Below, one piece after another: positions 45,714-56,329 of a stretch of DNA of 64,000 bases. The position numbers and the translations under genes are program-made. Within the stretch, counting starts at the first letter, position 1. Every line of letters starts with the position of its first letter. This DNA is from Lumbricus terrestris (Eukaryota; Annelida; Clitellata; Crassiclitellata; Lumbricidae): NCBI GenBank assembly GCA_949752735.1, contig OX457039.1, positions 28,254,920 to 28,318,919 on the forward strand, in the 5' to 3' direction. The notes under the pieces are model-generated. The model searched no databases. It saw nothing but the letters and a program-made list of their open reading frames with translations, and was not told where the DNA came from.

Positions 45714-45778
45714 ATCGAGGCACTTTTGCCCAACCAGAAGCCACCGAGTGAGTTACGGTTCCAGAGCGACATTAGTTA

Positions 45779-45807
45779 CAGAGCCTTCTATTACTGAAGG
45801 CTCTGAT
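45779..45807. repeat. Short perfect hairpin
   Basis: CAGAGCCTTC and GAAGGCTCTG pair perfectly around a 7-nt loop. No U tract follows and no known RNA family was recognised. Confidence 0.6.
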
Positions 45808-45835
45808 TAGTTATATCTCCGGATATTGTTTGGCA

Positions 45836-45877
45836 CATCTGAGGGATCATATATACCTCGGGTAAAAAAAAATACTA

Positions 45878-45912
<35 letters not shown>
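45836..45912 (+). repeat. Stem-loop module plus AAT array
   Basis: CTGAGGGATCATATATACCT then CGGGTAAAAAAAA, followed by AAT units and a short AAC run. Confidence 0.8.
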
Positions 45913-45915
<3 letters not shown>

Positions 45916-47009
45916 CAATGACGATTTCTATTGCGCCGTAACACAGCCATCGAGATTAAAAGGAATTAGGCCTACTAGACACAAAATCGTGAAAGTAAAG
46001 GTGGTGAATGAGTCATCGTCATATAGATCATAATCATGTATACCCTGTTCCTCTGTATATATACTCCACAATCAGAGTCCACAGGTTACAGCTTCATCTT
46101 AACTCAATCATCAGAAGATGAATGGTTGACATCACCAAAATAGGACAAAAAATTATGTTGTCCATGCACTGAAAAATACAGGAGCAAAATGACCAAATCA
46201 TGATCATATCAATTATTGAAATGTGATATTATATATTATGTATAGTGATTTCCAAATAATATTAATAATAATAGTGGTAGAAACTGCGTTCTGGCATCGT
46301 TTTTGTTGCTTTCTTGTTCAAAAATATCGTTATTCTCTTCCTCGCAGCTGATTGTGCATGAATAAATTTCTTTGTCATATGCAACAGGATTTCTGCCTTT
46401 GGCGACGGCTAGGTCTATTTGTTGATGCTGATCCAAGTGTTTGGAACTTCGTTTCTGCAGGCTGTATTGGCAAACACACGCGTTCTACATGAATCACGTC
46501 TTCCATGATCCATCCAGGTTTGTCGCCACCTGTTAGCAAACCGCTTATTCACTTTGGTTGCTATATCTCTTTTGCCGAGAACATAATAAGACAAACGCAT
46601 TGAGTGCAGTGCACTACAGATTGATATAATTGAGTGTGGATTCTTCACTGGATGTAGAGAACAATGCCAGACACAGTTTTGAGTTGACTTGGGTGCCTTT
46701 GTTTGATGCCTGGGATAAGTAGGCCTATAGTTCTCGGCCTATATATACTCTGAAAGATTTATGATTAGTTTAGGATGTATTGATATTCAATCGCTGGTCT
46801 CTTTGCATTTTCCATCGGACTTCCATATATAGTGAACCATGCAGTCACGCTGTCTCCGGTCTGCAGTGCAAGATTTCTTTAACTCTGTTTCTTCTTTTTT
46901 CTTCTAATACTTCTAATAATAGTTCTAATTCCTCGTCTGACATCATTTAGTTGACCAATCGATCCATTGCCGACCTTGGTGGTGGCATTTGCAGATTATA
47001 TATATATAT
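45913..47009. other. Intronic sequence, no separate gene seen
   Basis: AT-rich, with an AAT patch at 46258-46273. No supported feature. Confidence 0.4.
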
Positions 47010-47024
47010 AATGCTTGGATGACT

Positions 47025-47135
47025 GCAAACTCCGCCACCGTTCGCGCTATGACATTGCCAGTCCCAAGCCTGAAAAAAGGGGGCTGATACCAATCATCTT
47101 TGTGATGATATACAGTGTCATTAAACTGCAGCAAG
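47025..47135 (+). repeat. Dispersed repeat family A, copy 3
   Basis: AACTCCGCCACCGTTCGCGC, TTGCCAGTCCCAAGCCTG and GTCATTAAACTGCAGC match the copies at 40765 and 21961. Confidence 0.75.
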
Positions 47136-47331
47136 ACATAAGCCAGCTTGGCAAAAATATTTTGCAAAATCTTTCAGACATTAAACGTTGCGATATCAAT
47201 TGTTCTGTCATTGTTTGTGTTGCTTTATTGTTCAGAAGCATCGCTGAACTCTCACTCGCAACTAATTGCATTCCACTCTGTATACGTTATAACTTTAAAC
47301 AGTTGCTGATCGTGCTCACGTTTCTGCCTTC

Positions 47332-47720
47332 ATGAGGGACGACTTCCACTGGCTCCCACTGCAGCAACGCATTGCTTATAGAGTGTCGTCTATTGCTTGG
47401 CGCTGCATTCTGTCTCAAGCTCCATCATACCTATGTGAGCTTTTTACTCCAGTCTCCGTTTCTCTGGGCCGTCGTTTGCTGCGGTCAGCTGCCCGCGGTG
47501 ACTATCTTGTCATTTTTTGTCGTACCGCTACTATGCAGCGAAGAGCATTTTCCGTGGTGGGTCCATCTATCTGGAATGACCTCCCTGCGGCTCTCCGCTC
47601 GCTTCCCCGCGACTCTGCTGGCTCTTTCTACCGTCTTCTCAAGACCTTTCTTTTTGACCAAGCCTGGGCTGGGAGCGCCTCTGAGTAGCGATCTTGAAGG
47701 GGCGCTATATAAATTTATGT
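47332..47720 (+). pseudogene. CR1/L2-like LINE 3' end (best-preserved copy)
   Basis: An open frame to 47688 encodes the region after the polymerase domain of a CR1/L2/Rex-type ORF2: H-W-L-P-x-x-x-R-I near residue 6, A-P-S-Y-L-x-E-L near 30, R-R-A-F-S-V-x-x-P-x-x-W-N-D-L-P near 70-85, F-Y-R-L-L-K-T-F-L-F near 103. The UTR ends GAAGGGGCGCTATATAAATT and a GATT tail (47722-47735). The copy is 5'-truncated, so not autonomous, but its frame is intact, indicating a fairly recent insertion. It lies in the NALF-like intron, antisense to that gene. Confidence 0.82.
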
Positions 47721-47735
47721 GATTGATTGATTGAC

Positions 47736-48481
47736 ATCCTTTCGCACAATACTTCTTGTCCCATCCATCATAATATTTCAAATTTTTTATTTGCCAAGGC
47801 GAGCGTTCATGTCATGTGCACGGCAGAGTCCAGACGTTCCTTCTTCATATTCCTATGCTGTCGACCTTGAATTCTTTTATCACAATGTTCTCCAACGTGG
47901 TGGTAATAGTAATTAAGGTAATAATAGTGGTGTCTCTGTTGCTGCTTCTCTTGTCACCAACTTCTTCGTCGATGTCCTTGTTGCTGCGGCTATTGTTGGT
48001 GATAATGGTGGTATGTTAGTGTTACAAGAATGCCAGCACCCTCACCACCCGCATAGACGTATGCATCTTCGCCATGATGTCGTCTCTATGTTGTTGTTCT
48101 TCTGTTACATGGGACGACGGCATATTAGAGTTAAATGCGATGTTGAGACAAGTCGCCATCTAGCGAATAGCGCTGAACAACAACGAAAACTCAGACCAGA
48201 CGTCACGACGTGGTTTGTACATTGTACAATGTACAAGCCAGCAATATTCTACAATGTACAAGCCAGCCATTGCTGCCATCTAAATAATACATTCTCTTTT
48301 TATTCAACAATCCGGTTGACAGAACGCAACCGGTTACAGTGTACAATTATGCAGTTTAAACAATCCACAAGAACGGAGGTCACAGAATACACAAATCTTA
48401 ACTAAGCTTATACTAACTGAGCAGACTGCCTGCAATAATCGGCGCTAGGCTAATAGCAGCCTACAAAGCAAATCCGCCCAA
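47736..48481. other. Intronic sequence, no separate gene seen
   Basis: A duplicated word (TACAATGTACAAGCCAGC) lies at 48224-48270. No gene seen. Confidence 0.4.
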
Positions 48482-48550
48482 CGGGGGCTCGAACTCGCTA
48501 CCTCTCGCACTCTACACCAGCGTGTTATCCATTACTCTACCGGACCCTCC
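48482..48550 (-). mobile_element. tRNA-derived SINE head
   Basis: The minus strand reads GGTCCGGTAGAGTAATGG (A-box region) and GAGTTCGAGCCCCCG (B-box region). The acceptor stem cannot pair, which argues against a functional tRNA. Confidence 0.5.
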
Positions 48551-49846
48551 ATAAACACAGCCATTGCTTATCGACAAACGGATTCCAATTTTTCAAATTA
48601 TTTCGTTTCGAGTAATCTCATGAAAATAATCGGCGCCATTATCCTAAGCAAAATCTTTCCGAAACTCTTTTGCCTTGGGTACACTTAGAACGTCTTGGTA
48701 AGACATAATCGTGTGATAGGCCTATATATAAAATACTTGAAATATGATGATGCCTTTTCATGATATAAAAGTCGACGGTTTTGCGAGTGCCTGTTATTCC
48801 CCCTCAAGTTGACGAACATGGCTGCATGAGAACTTAAAACGCCAAAGTCTGTCTTAACGTTCAGAATTTGCAACTCCTCTTAGAAACTATTTTGAAGGTT
48901 GTATTCCATAGCAGCATCCATATGTGACACATTCAAAGTATTAAGCAACATTATTTTAAACAGAAAATTTTCATTTCTACATTAACTGTGGAAGATAACA
49001 TTGAGCACACGTGCAGCGAAAACAGACATCGCCTTTCTCACAGCACTCCAGCCACATTTTTGTCGTCACATGTCTTAGTGGACAATATACCTTTTATTAA
49101 GCCCAATGCATGCTTTCAAGACAATTGACCGGTTGCACGGACTTCATCGCTTACGATAAACCTAAGGGCCAATAATTATTGTTACAGAGCTCTTTAAAAG
49201 AACTCAGAGACTTCTAACGACAGTCGTTGATTATTTATCCGTTCGTATTCATTTCAAGCAGAGCTGTTCTTCACAGAAACCAGAAGGCATTCGTCTATAC
49301 ACGAATCGATGGATGAAACTAAAGAGAAAGTCATGCATGCAGACATCATCGCATGCAGAGCTCAAAGTATACTTGCGTCCTCCGTTTGTTTACCCCTATA
49401 CATAATATATGCATAATATATAATATATAATATATATAATATATATAAGTACCTCGGGCAAACAAAATATGTGTATATATCTAAAACTATAAATGCGAAA
49501 CTTTTCCATTGTTTGTGGACAATTTTCTTCTTATCTACGCGACCGATTTTTCCCAATATTTAAAAAAAAATTTTTAGGACCCCTTAACAAACATAGGGGG
49601 GTTCGCGATCCAAAAATCTTACCTTTGCCGAATTTGAAAATTTAACTTTTAATAATCCGACGAAAGCTAATAGGCTATATAATGCAGTAGACCTATGCTA
49701 ATATATAATGCAGTATTTTAGATTGGTCGCCGGATCGCTTTCAAGGAACCCATAGATTTATGACGTCATCACTTCTTTACTTCACTTTAGGCGGCCGATT
49801 TTATAGCGCGCGCTTTTGCTAAATTAAAAAAAAAAATATCTTCGTT
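48551..49846. other. Intronic sequence, no separate gene seen
   Basis: AT-rich. AT patch at 49399-49446, followed by a partial stem-loop module (AGTACCTCGGGCAAACAAA at 49447-49465). Confidence 0.4.
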
Positions 49847-49854
49847 TAATGCTT

Positions 49855-49965
49855 CAATCTGACACACCGCAGAATGATTACAAGTACATGTTATACGAAA
49901 TACGGCCCACTGTAGCACGACACGCAGGTCGGCTTTACAGCAGTGGGTTCGGTAACTTAACTAAC
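49855..49965 (-). repeat. Dispersed repeat copy 2 (pair of 18349)
   Basis: CAATCTGACACACCGCAGAA to GGTTCGGTAACTTAAC. Reverse complement of 18349-18460 with few differences. Confidence 0.8.
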
Positions 49966-50084
49966 GGCCTAAGAACTGGATCACCCATGGTCGGCCAAGC
50001 CAGAAGTGGGAGGGGCTATTTTTATTTTTAGCAGAACCCGAATTATACTAAAGACACTGATAATAATTATGAAAAAATTCACCG

Positions 50085-50318
50085 GCCAATGCTGGCCACA
50101 ACGGAGGGTGACGAACCCGCCCCGCAGGGGTGGTTGCAATGGGAGCTGGGTTGGGGCGAAAAATCTACATTTCACCGACAACGCCAGGCACCCCAGGCTG
50201 GGACCGGGTTGAGGCCGATGGAAGAAGGTGGGGTGAGAAAGGCTAAGTGGGAGCGGGGTCAGCGTGGCTGTGGACCAAATATCGAAATTTCCCGGGCAAC
50301 GCCGGGTAATTCAGCTAG
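50085..50318 (+). mobile_element. Helitron-like 3' terminal fragment
   Basis: Begins near GCCCCGCAGGGG and ends CCCGGGCAACGCCGGG (hairpin), TAATTCAG, CTAG at 50315-50318, then T. A hairpin about 10 nt before CTAG and insertion between A and T is the Helitron 3' end pattern. The left end was not identified. Confidence 0.65.
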
Positions 50319-50835
50319 TATAATATATAATACATAATTTATAATATATAATATATAATACATAATATATAATATATAATATATAATATATAATATATAA
50401 TATATAATATATAATATATAATATATAATATATAATATATAATATATAATATATAATATATAATATATAATATATAATATATAATATATAATATATAATA
50501 TATAATATATAATATATAATATATAATATATAATATATAATATATAATATATAATATATAATATATAATATATAATATATAATATATAATATATAATATA
50601 TAATATATAGTATATAATATATAATATACAATATATAATATATAATATATAATATATAATATACAATATATAATATATAATACATAATATATAATATATA
50701 ATACATAATATATAATATATAATACATAATATATAATATATATTATGTATATAATATATAACATTATATATAATATAATATATAATATATACATTATATA
50801 TAATATATATTATGTATATAATATATAACATTATA
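50319..50835. repeat. AATATAT heptanucleotide satellite
   Basis: A 7-bp unit AATATAT repeated about 58 times to about 50727, then degenerate AT-rich variants to 50835. It starts at the Helitron-like CTAG terminus and stops a few bases before the NALF-like donor site. Tyr/Ile/Leu frames are artefacts. Confidence 0.93.
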
Positions 50836-50844
50836 TATACGTAC

Positions 50845-51124
50845 CTGAACAGGCGAAGACTGGTTCCCCTGCGTACTGAGAGTTCATGTGAGGCAGCAGA
50901 TATGGACATTGTCTTTCGACCGCCTCGCACAGACATCTCGAAGAAGACCCCTCTTCCTGCTGCTGCGGATGCTGCCGTCTCGTTTTCCGCCTCCTTCTCC
51001 TACTCCTCCTCTGTCTCCTTCCCCCGTCTTCCTTCTCCTCCCCCTCTTCGTCGTCGTTGTGATTGCTGTTCTTTCGAAGGATCGAACGAAAGAATCCATC
51101 GCACAGCCAAGCCTTGTAAGCAGC
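50845..51124 (-). CDS. NALF/FAM155/NLF-1-like protein, internal exon (partial gene)
   Basis: This 280-nt exon encodes the cysteine-rich extracellular/luminal core of a NALF (FAM155, NLF-1) family protein, the auxiliary subunit that helps fold and traffic the NALCN sodium leak channel. Seen in the translation: YKAWLC at exon residues 3-8, then the C-x-C-x-x-V-x-x-x-CP-x-LLP series near residues 62-75, then a Y-x-GEP-x-F-x-C motif at the end. The family has the same order (YKAWLC, then CxxxCxEV, CPFxLP, YGG, FxC). The acceptor is CAACAG before GCT and the donor is TTCAG followed by GTACGT at 50844-50839, a near-perfect consensus. The exon ends in phase 1 and joins the exon at 45421 to make an Asp codon. 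A stretch of about 45 residues rich in Glu, Asp, Arg and Gln (roughly residues 18-60) replaces the short Cys-containing loop of vertebrate members, and at least one conserved Cys is absent. The first coding exon was not found in the window. Confidence 0.82.
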
Positions 51125-51514
51125 CTGTTGCACAATCAGACAACAGCTTCTTTAACATAGTAATAACATTGCCACGAAGTCCGATTATGTGTGCAGGGCA
51201 ACACGGCATATACTATAATGATAATGATTATGATGCAATGCGATGTGTAATAAAATGTAATGTGCCATAAAAGTAATATAGTGCAATTGTGCACTTTTTA
51301 TATATGCCTATATGAAATATGATGCAAGTCTAGGTCAGCGGTCATTGTTTTGTTGTTTCTTGGGAAATAGCGAAAGCAAGTCAGCCTTCAGCGGCGTAAG
51401 GCGCCAGTCTCTCTCTGTATTGGAGTCTCATGAGGTTCACTCTAGACGTCGTGCAGCTCAATAGCAGAGTATTTCTTTCTATACGGTAACTGCTCCCTTC
51501 CACATCTTTCCGCA
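51125..51514. other. Upstream intron of the NALF-like gene, no feature seen
   Basis: Non-repetitive. Presumed intron beginning left of a more distant upstream exon. Confidence 0.4.
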
Positions 51515-51534
51515 CACACATACACACACGCACA

Positions 51535-51577
<43 letters not shown>
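51515..51577. repeat. CA dinucleotide microsatellite
   Basis: CA repeat, pure at 51537-51577. Confidence 0.92.
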
Positions 51578-51578
<1 letters not shown>

Positions 51579-52494
51579 ACACATAAACACCACACATAAA
51601 TACCGCTTATAATAAGGGAGGATGTACGAGACAAAGTCTTATGACGATTGCTTTCCTGTATCGAAACTACTGTATAATAACTGAAATGAGTTGGTAAGAT
51701 TCTTGCTGTTGCTTTGTTTCGCAATGACATCGATTCAGCAAAAAATTAATCAGAATTATATTGTTTTGAAAACAATCAGTTGCGTAACAAGGACTTTCGT
51801 TTGGGGTCTTGAGTATGACGAGTGCGTTGCAAGTAAAAACGTATTGGGGCCAAAAAGATTCAACATATTTTGGGGCTTCAGCGTCGTTTGGTGGCTTGAG
51901 CCCCAAGTCAGGTGCCAATTACCCATCTAAAAATTACGACAAATTGATGCAGTAGAATATAGTTTTTCTGATAGACGCGCCAGGCAAAGATGCAGAGTGT
52001 CTCCAGTCTTGCGGGCATGAAGCCGAAGCATGGACATGATGGACTTCTCGAAATGTCTGATGTTGCTTCGAGAAAGAGAAAAATTCTGGAAATCGAGCGG
52101 AAAACGAATCCACGCCGCAGCACAATAATAATTATGACGGTGCTCTTCATTGATCATCGGAATAGCTATGATTATCTATTCTGTCAACTGCAAGCCTAAT
52201 TTAGACTTCTACTCTTCTCAATTTAATTACATTATTATGTGTTTCATCACAAGTGTCGACGTAATGTAATGCGACGTAATTCATTCAGTTGATGCAGACC
52301 TATCGTTGCTCAGGGTAAAGCCTTAAGAGTGACGCTTTTCTGGTGCACAAGTGCTCGGCAAACCATCTTGGGGAGCAGCTTATGGAATTAAACTCAAGAG
52401 CAGAATTAAGCAAAAAATGTGGCCATAAATATTCGTATCGGGGTCATCAAAACCACAGTTATCGCGGTCAGTAGAGACTCAAACATCTTCAAGT
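51578..52494. other. No gene seen
   Basis: Overlapping frames on both strands at 51.9-52.2 kb have no recognised domain. Confidence 0.4.
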
Positions 52495-52592
52495 AATTGT
52501 TGTGGAGTTCAAAAGAGTCATGTGGAGTTCAAAGGGTCGTGTGGAGTTCATAAGGGTCATGTGGAGTTCAAAAGGGTCATGTGGAGTTGTGG
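52495..52592. repeat. 19-20 bp minisatellite (GTGGAGTTCAAAAGGGTCAT)
   Basis: Five units with minor variation. Confidence 0.92.
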
Positions 52593-53265
52593 ATCCACTG
52601 AGGCTGGACTGACCCTTTTCCTGGATAATATTTGGCAGTATAGTACCAGTGCAAAAACGCCATGTTGGCCAACTGCATGCAACGAAAGCAATCGAAACGA
52701 CCTAAACATGACCGATGGAAGTTCAAGTCCAATATACAGAAATTAAACAGATTTTAAATTTTTCTTAAACAAGTTAATGGTGGGAAAATGTGTAACATAC
52801 TTTGGAAGATAATTCTATATCTATCAGAAGATCAGAACATTTTATCTAGAATATTAGACAACTGCTACACTCCGAAGGTCAGTCAGAGGGCATTGAACTG
52901 ACATGTTCTGTATGTATGTATGAAGGTGTGTTTTGGACTCGGAAGTGAGCAGAAGAAAAAATGGTACCGACAAATATAATGCGCATGAATTGACAGCAAA
53001 TCCACCAGACACTTTGCCGAGGAAGTTGTCTGTAAACTGTCATTACCCGTGTCTAATATTTGACGTGATTTTTTCTCGGATTTGTAAGAAGAGCCATCGA
53101 TTATAAGACATAAGCAAAGAATATATATATTTATATATATACTCATTATTTCTGTCTGAAGGCTGAATAGAAATGGCTGAATGGATTGCGAAAGTTATTT
53201 ATGGTTGGCTGGATGGATAGATGGGCGAATAAGTGGGGAATGATGGATATATAGATGAATTATGA
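52593..53265. other. No gene seen
   Basis: AT-rich, no supported feature. Confidence 0.4.
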
Positions 53266-53302
53266 ATGAATGAATGAATGAATGAATGAATGAATGAATG
53301 TA
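53266..53302. repeat. ATGA tetranucleotide array
   Basis: About nine GAAT units. Confidence 0.88.
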
Positions 53303-53417
53303 TTGATAGATAGATGGACGAAATTCTGAATACATGTCGACTGTATAGAGGATAAACGTAATATATGTCCAGTGCATTTTAGAGAGGACATAAAATCACG
53401 TTTGTCCTCTATACAGT

Positions 53418-53466
53418 ATTGTGTGTGTGTGTGTGTGCGTGCGTGTGTGTGCGTGTGTGTGTGTGA

Positions 53467-53511
<45 letters not shown>
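53418..53511. repeat. GT dinucleotide microsatellite
   Basis: About 94 bp with GC interruptions in the left half. Confidence 0.92.
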
Positions 53512-54110
53512 GTACATCCATACGTCTAAGAATACGCATTAATATAGACCCATGCACAAAAAAATCACAACATATATTGGATGTTGATTATTTTCAATTC
53601 AAATTTCTAGGAAGACTGCGCATGTATATATATAGTCTAGCCTGTTTCTTGCAAGAAATCAATTGTTAGAGTTGTTTTACCTAAATTAAATTTTTGAGGT
53701 TTGAGTCTACCGTTTGATAATCAGAAGCTGTATTGAAGCTGAATACATGGTTCCCTTCCAATCCATGGTGTCCGATTGAATTACTCTGTCGGACCAAATA
53801 TTCGCAGTCTTCTGTCATCAACTTAAGGACAAGATCAATTTTCGTATCAATTATATACAGGACCTTAAATCGGTTGAAACGACATAAACAGAATTGTGCC
53901 GCAGTACATGCAACAACGTTGCTATATAAATGCAAGTGTTGCACGCAAGCATACAATACTCGATGACAGGAGATAACGAGAACAAAGACATCGATGCCAA
54001 GATAGCGGAAGAGCGGATAAGTCTGGCGCCATGCTTCTACAAAACCCTAAGTCCATCAAGTCGCCACAATTTCCGCCAACGTTATCGCTGTCTTATCTCA
54101 GACTGCAGCA
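53512..54110. other. No gene seen
   Basis: Non-repetitive, no supported frame. Confidence 0.4.
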
Positions 54111-54221
54111 GGTTTGACCGAGTCCTCCTTGTCCTCTCCTCGTTCTTGTCCTCCCTCGTCCTTGTCCTCCTTCTCAACGTCTGATCCTGCTTCCCTGCCT
54201 TTCCCAATTTCCCTTTCAAAC

Positions 54222-54283
<62 letters not shown>

Positions 54284-54440
54284 GTCTATCTGGTTGTCTG
54301 TCCTCTGTCTCTGTCATGCACTCTCTCTATCTCTCTCTGTCTCTGTCACTCTCTCTCTGTCTCTCTGTAGCTCTATCTATCTGTTTCTATGTATGTCTCT
54401 GTTCGTCTCTGTCTGTCTATGTCTGTCGCTGTCTGTCTGT
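54111..54440. repeat. CT/CTGT polypyrimidine array
   Basis: Pure CT at 54223-54279, flanked by TCTGTC and TCCTC variants. The 222-codon Ser/Leu frame across it is an artefact. Confidence 0.88.
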
Positions 54441-56329
54441 TTCACTGACGACGCAATTTGTATCGTATACTGTCGCCGACTCCTCGTTCCTTGCTTCTCC
54501 CTGATTCTCAGTTCCTCTTCTCTTCCACTCTTCTTCCGTCTCTTCCTTCCCCTCGGGCGCCACAGTCTAGCCAACCAAGTTTACCAGTTGACTGACCGAC
54601 CGACTGACCGACTGACTGACGGACGGAGTGAGTGTCTGTCTGTCATGGGAGAGGACATTAGTATTCATAGACTGCAGCTGCGCACTGCAACAGCCAATCT
54701 ATGCATGCACACAGCATATTGCAATGCAGAGCCTCGTCTGCATTTCAAGTCGTCGCAACAAAAGAGGCTCTTACGCCAGTGATTAGCCACAGGCAACATT
54801 CTTTGACAACCGATATATGTACATATATCGCCTAATATATGTTGTCTAAGGAATGACAATGTATTTATAGTCTACATATTAAGGCACAATGTATCTAGAC
54901 TCTAGTTCATGCTCGGAAGCGCGGCACCTGCATATCTCCACGATCCGTATAGGGTGCAGCGTCGCAGCGATCACCGATATGCACGCAGACACTCGCAGAC
55001 ACATGCAAGGTCACGCACAGACATGCGCAGTGTGTCCATTCGTGTCTTGCATTTTATTGTAGCCTATACTTGATTATTTATAAAGCGCTTCTCAAATAAG
55101 CCTTTGAGAAGCGTACCCCCCCCCCCCCCCCCAGAAAAACGGGAGAGATGGAAACGGAGAAACCATCAGAGAGGATGGTAGACAGCGCAGAGAAGAGCAA
55201 GTCCTTGCTATAGCGATGGACATAATTATATGCTGGCAGATGATCTTTATGCGGTCTTTACACGAGGCACAAAGGGTTAAGTCGGACAGAAAATGGCTTA
55301 TACATTATTCTTATAATATAGTGCAGCTTTTCGCTGCATTTATATTTGGTTAAAGTTATCTCTGTTCATGAAAACCTTTCAAATTGTCTTGCAAGGTTCT
55401 TATTTAAATCGTTTGTAGAGTCATCGGCGCCGCATCTTTCGTTAAGTAGACCTACTTAAAACACTTCATAGTATAGGCCCTAATTGCTTTGATTGGTTTG
55501 ATGCATACATGTGCTGTGGACAGGGATGGGCTGCAGCAGTTGATAGTATACCCGGGCCTAATTGAAATTACTTGAAACTGCGCAATTTGTATAATTTCAA
55601 TAACATTTTCCACTCTATTTGTAATTTGAAATTATTTTTCATATCCCATGGAGAGTAATTTGTAATTTGTAATTACATTTCTCCGTGTAATTTGTCCATA
55701 GGTCTACATGGTTAGGTGCGATGTCTAAAATTAAGCTTTCCTCATTATAAAATGCGACCAAGCTCGCTAAATGATTCAATTTCAATATTAAAAAATATTC
55801 ACCAATGTTTGTGCAGTAGGCCTATGATACTTTCTTGGCCCCAATGCCTTTGAACCTATTGCACGCCAAAACTATGTAATTTATATACATATATTTGTTT
55901 GCATCGTTTAAATTATTTGCATTATAAGACTGCGTCTAAGATACAGTAGGGAATAGGTTTATGCAAATTATTTCTGGTTCTTGGCTTTTAGATTCGTAGA
56001 TCTTTCGGTGAAACCACAGGAACAGCTGTCAAGTAATTAGAATTTTTCTGATTTAGACGGATGAAGTCATTTGGAACAGATGGTCCTTTTGTGCTGCAGC
56101 GCAGTAATTTGCTCCAGCAAAAATCTGCTTCTCTGTGCTTCAGTCGCCTTATTAACGATGGAATCACTTGGTTAGACAAGAGTCCAAACGACGTCGACTG
56201 TATTTTTCAGTTTTTTTTAAATCAGAATGACAAGACGGGTGGGGGACCTATATCCAAGGTTTTCAGCCCAATTAATTGGATGAAGTTCATACTTGCCTCT
56301 GTACTATGAAGTCACGTAATTATAATGTA
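54441..56329. other. Intergenic or intronic, no gene seen
   Basis: GACT/GACC run at 54592-54624, a C run at 55116-55132, and several TAATTTGTAATTT words near 55560-55690. No supported gene. Confidence 0.4.

Larger units (their letters stand above)
45422..50844 (-). other. Intron of the NALF-like gene
   Basis: The intron runs from the GTACGT donor at 50844 to the TTGCAG acceptor at 45422, about 5.4 kb. It holds AAT arrays, a LINE 3' end, a SINE, a dispersed repeat, a Helitron-like end and the heptamer satellite, all listed separately. Intron identity is inferred from matching splice phase, not from a transcript. Confidence 0.7.

Noticed and set aside
48482..48550. Functional tRNA gene
   Set aside because: The 3' side of the acceptor stem does not pair with the 5' side.
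50259..50936. 225-codon Tyr/Ile/Leu frame overlapping the NALF-like exon
   Set aside because: Heptamer satellite read in frame; the exon is in a different frame with a good donor.
54114..54782. 222-codon Ser/Leu frame with apparent membrane segments
   Set aside because: Driven by the CT array; the downstream part has no recognised domain.
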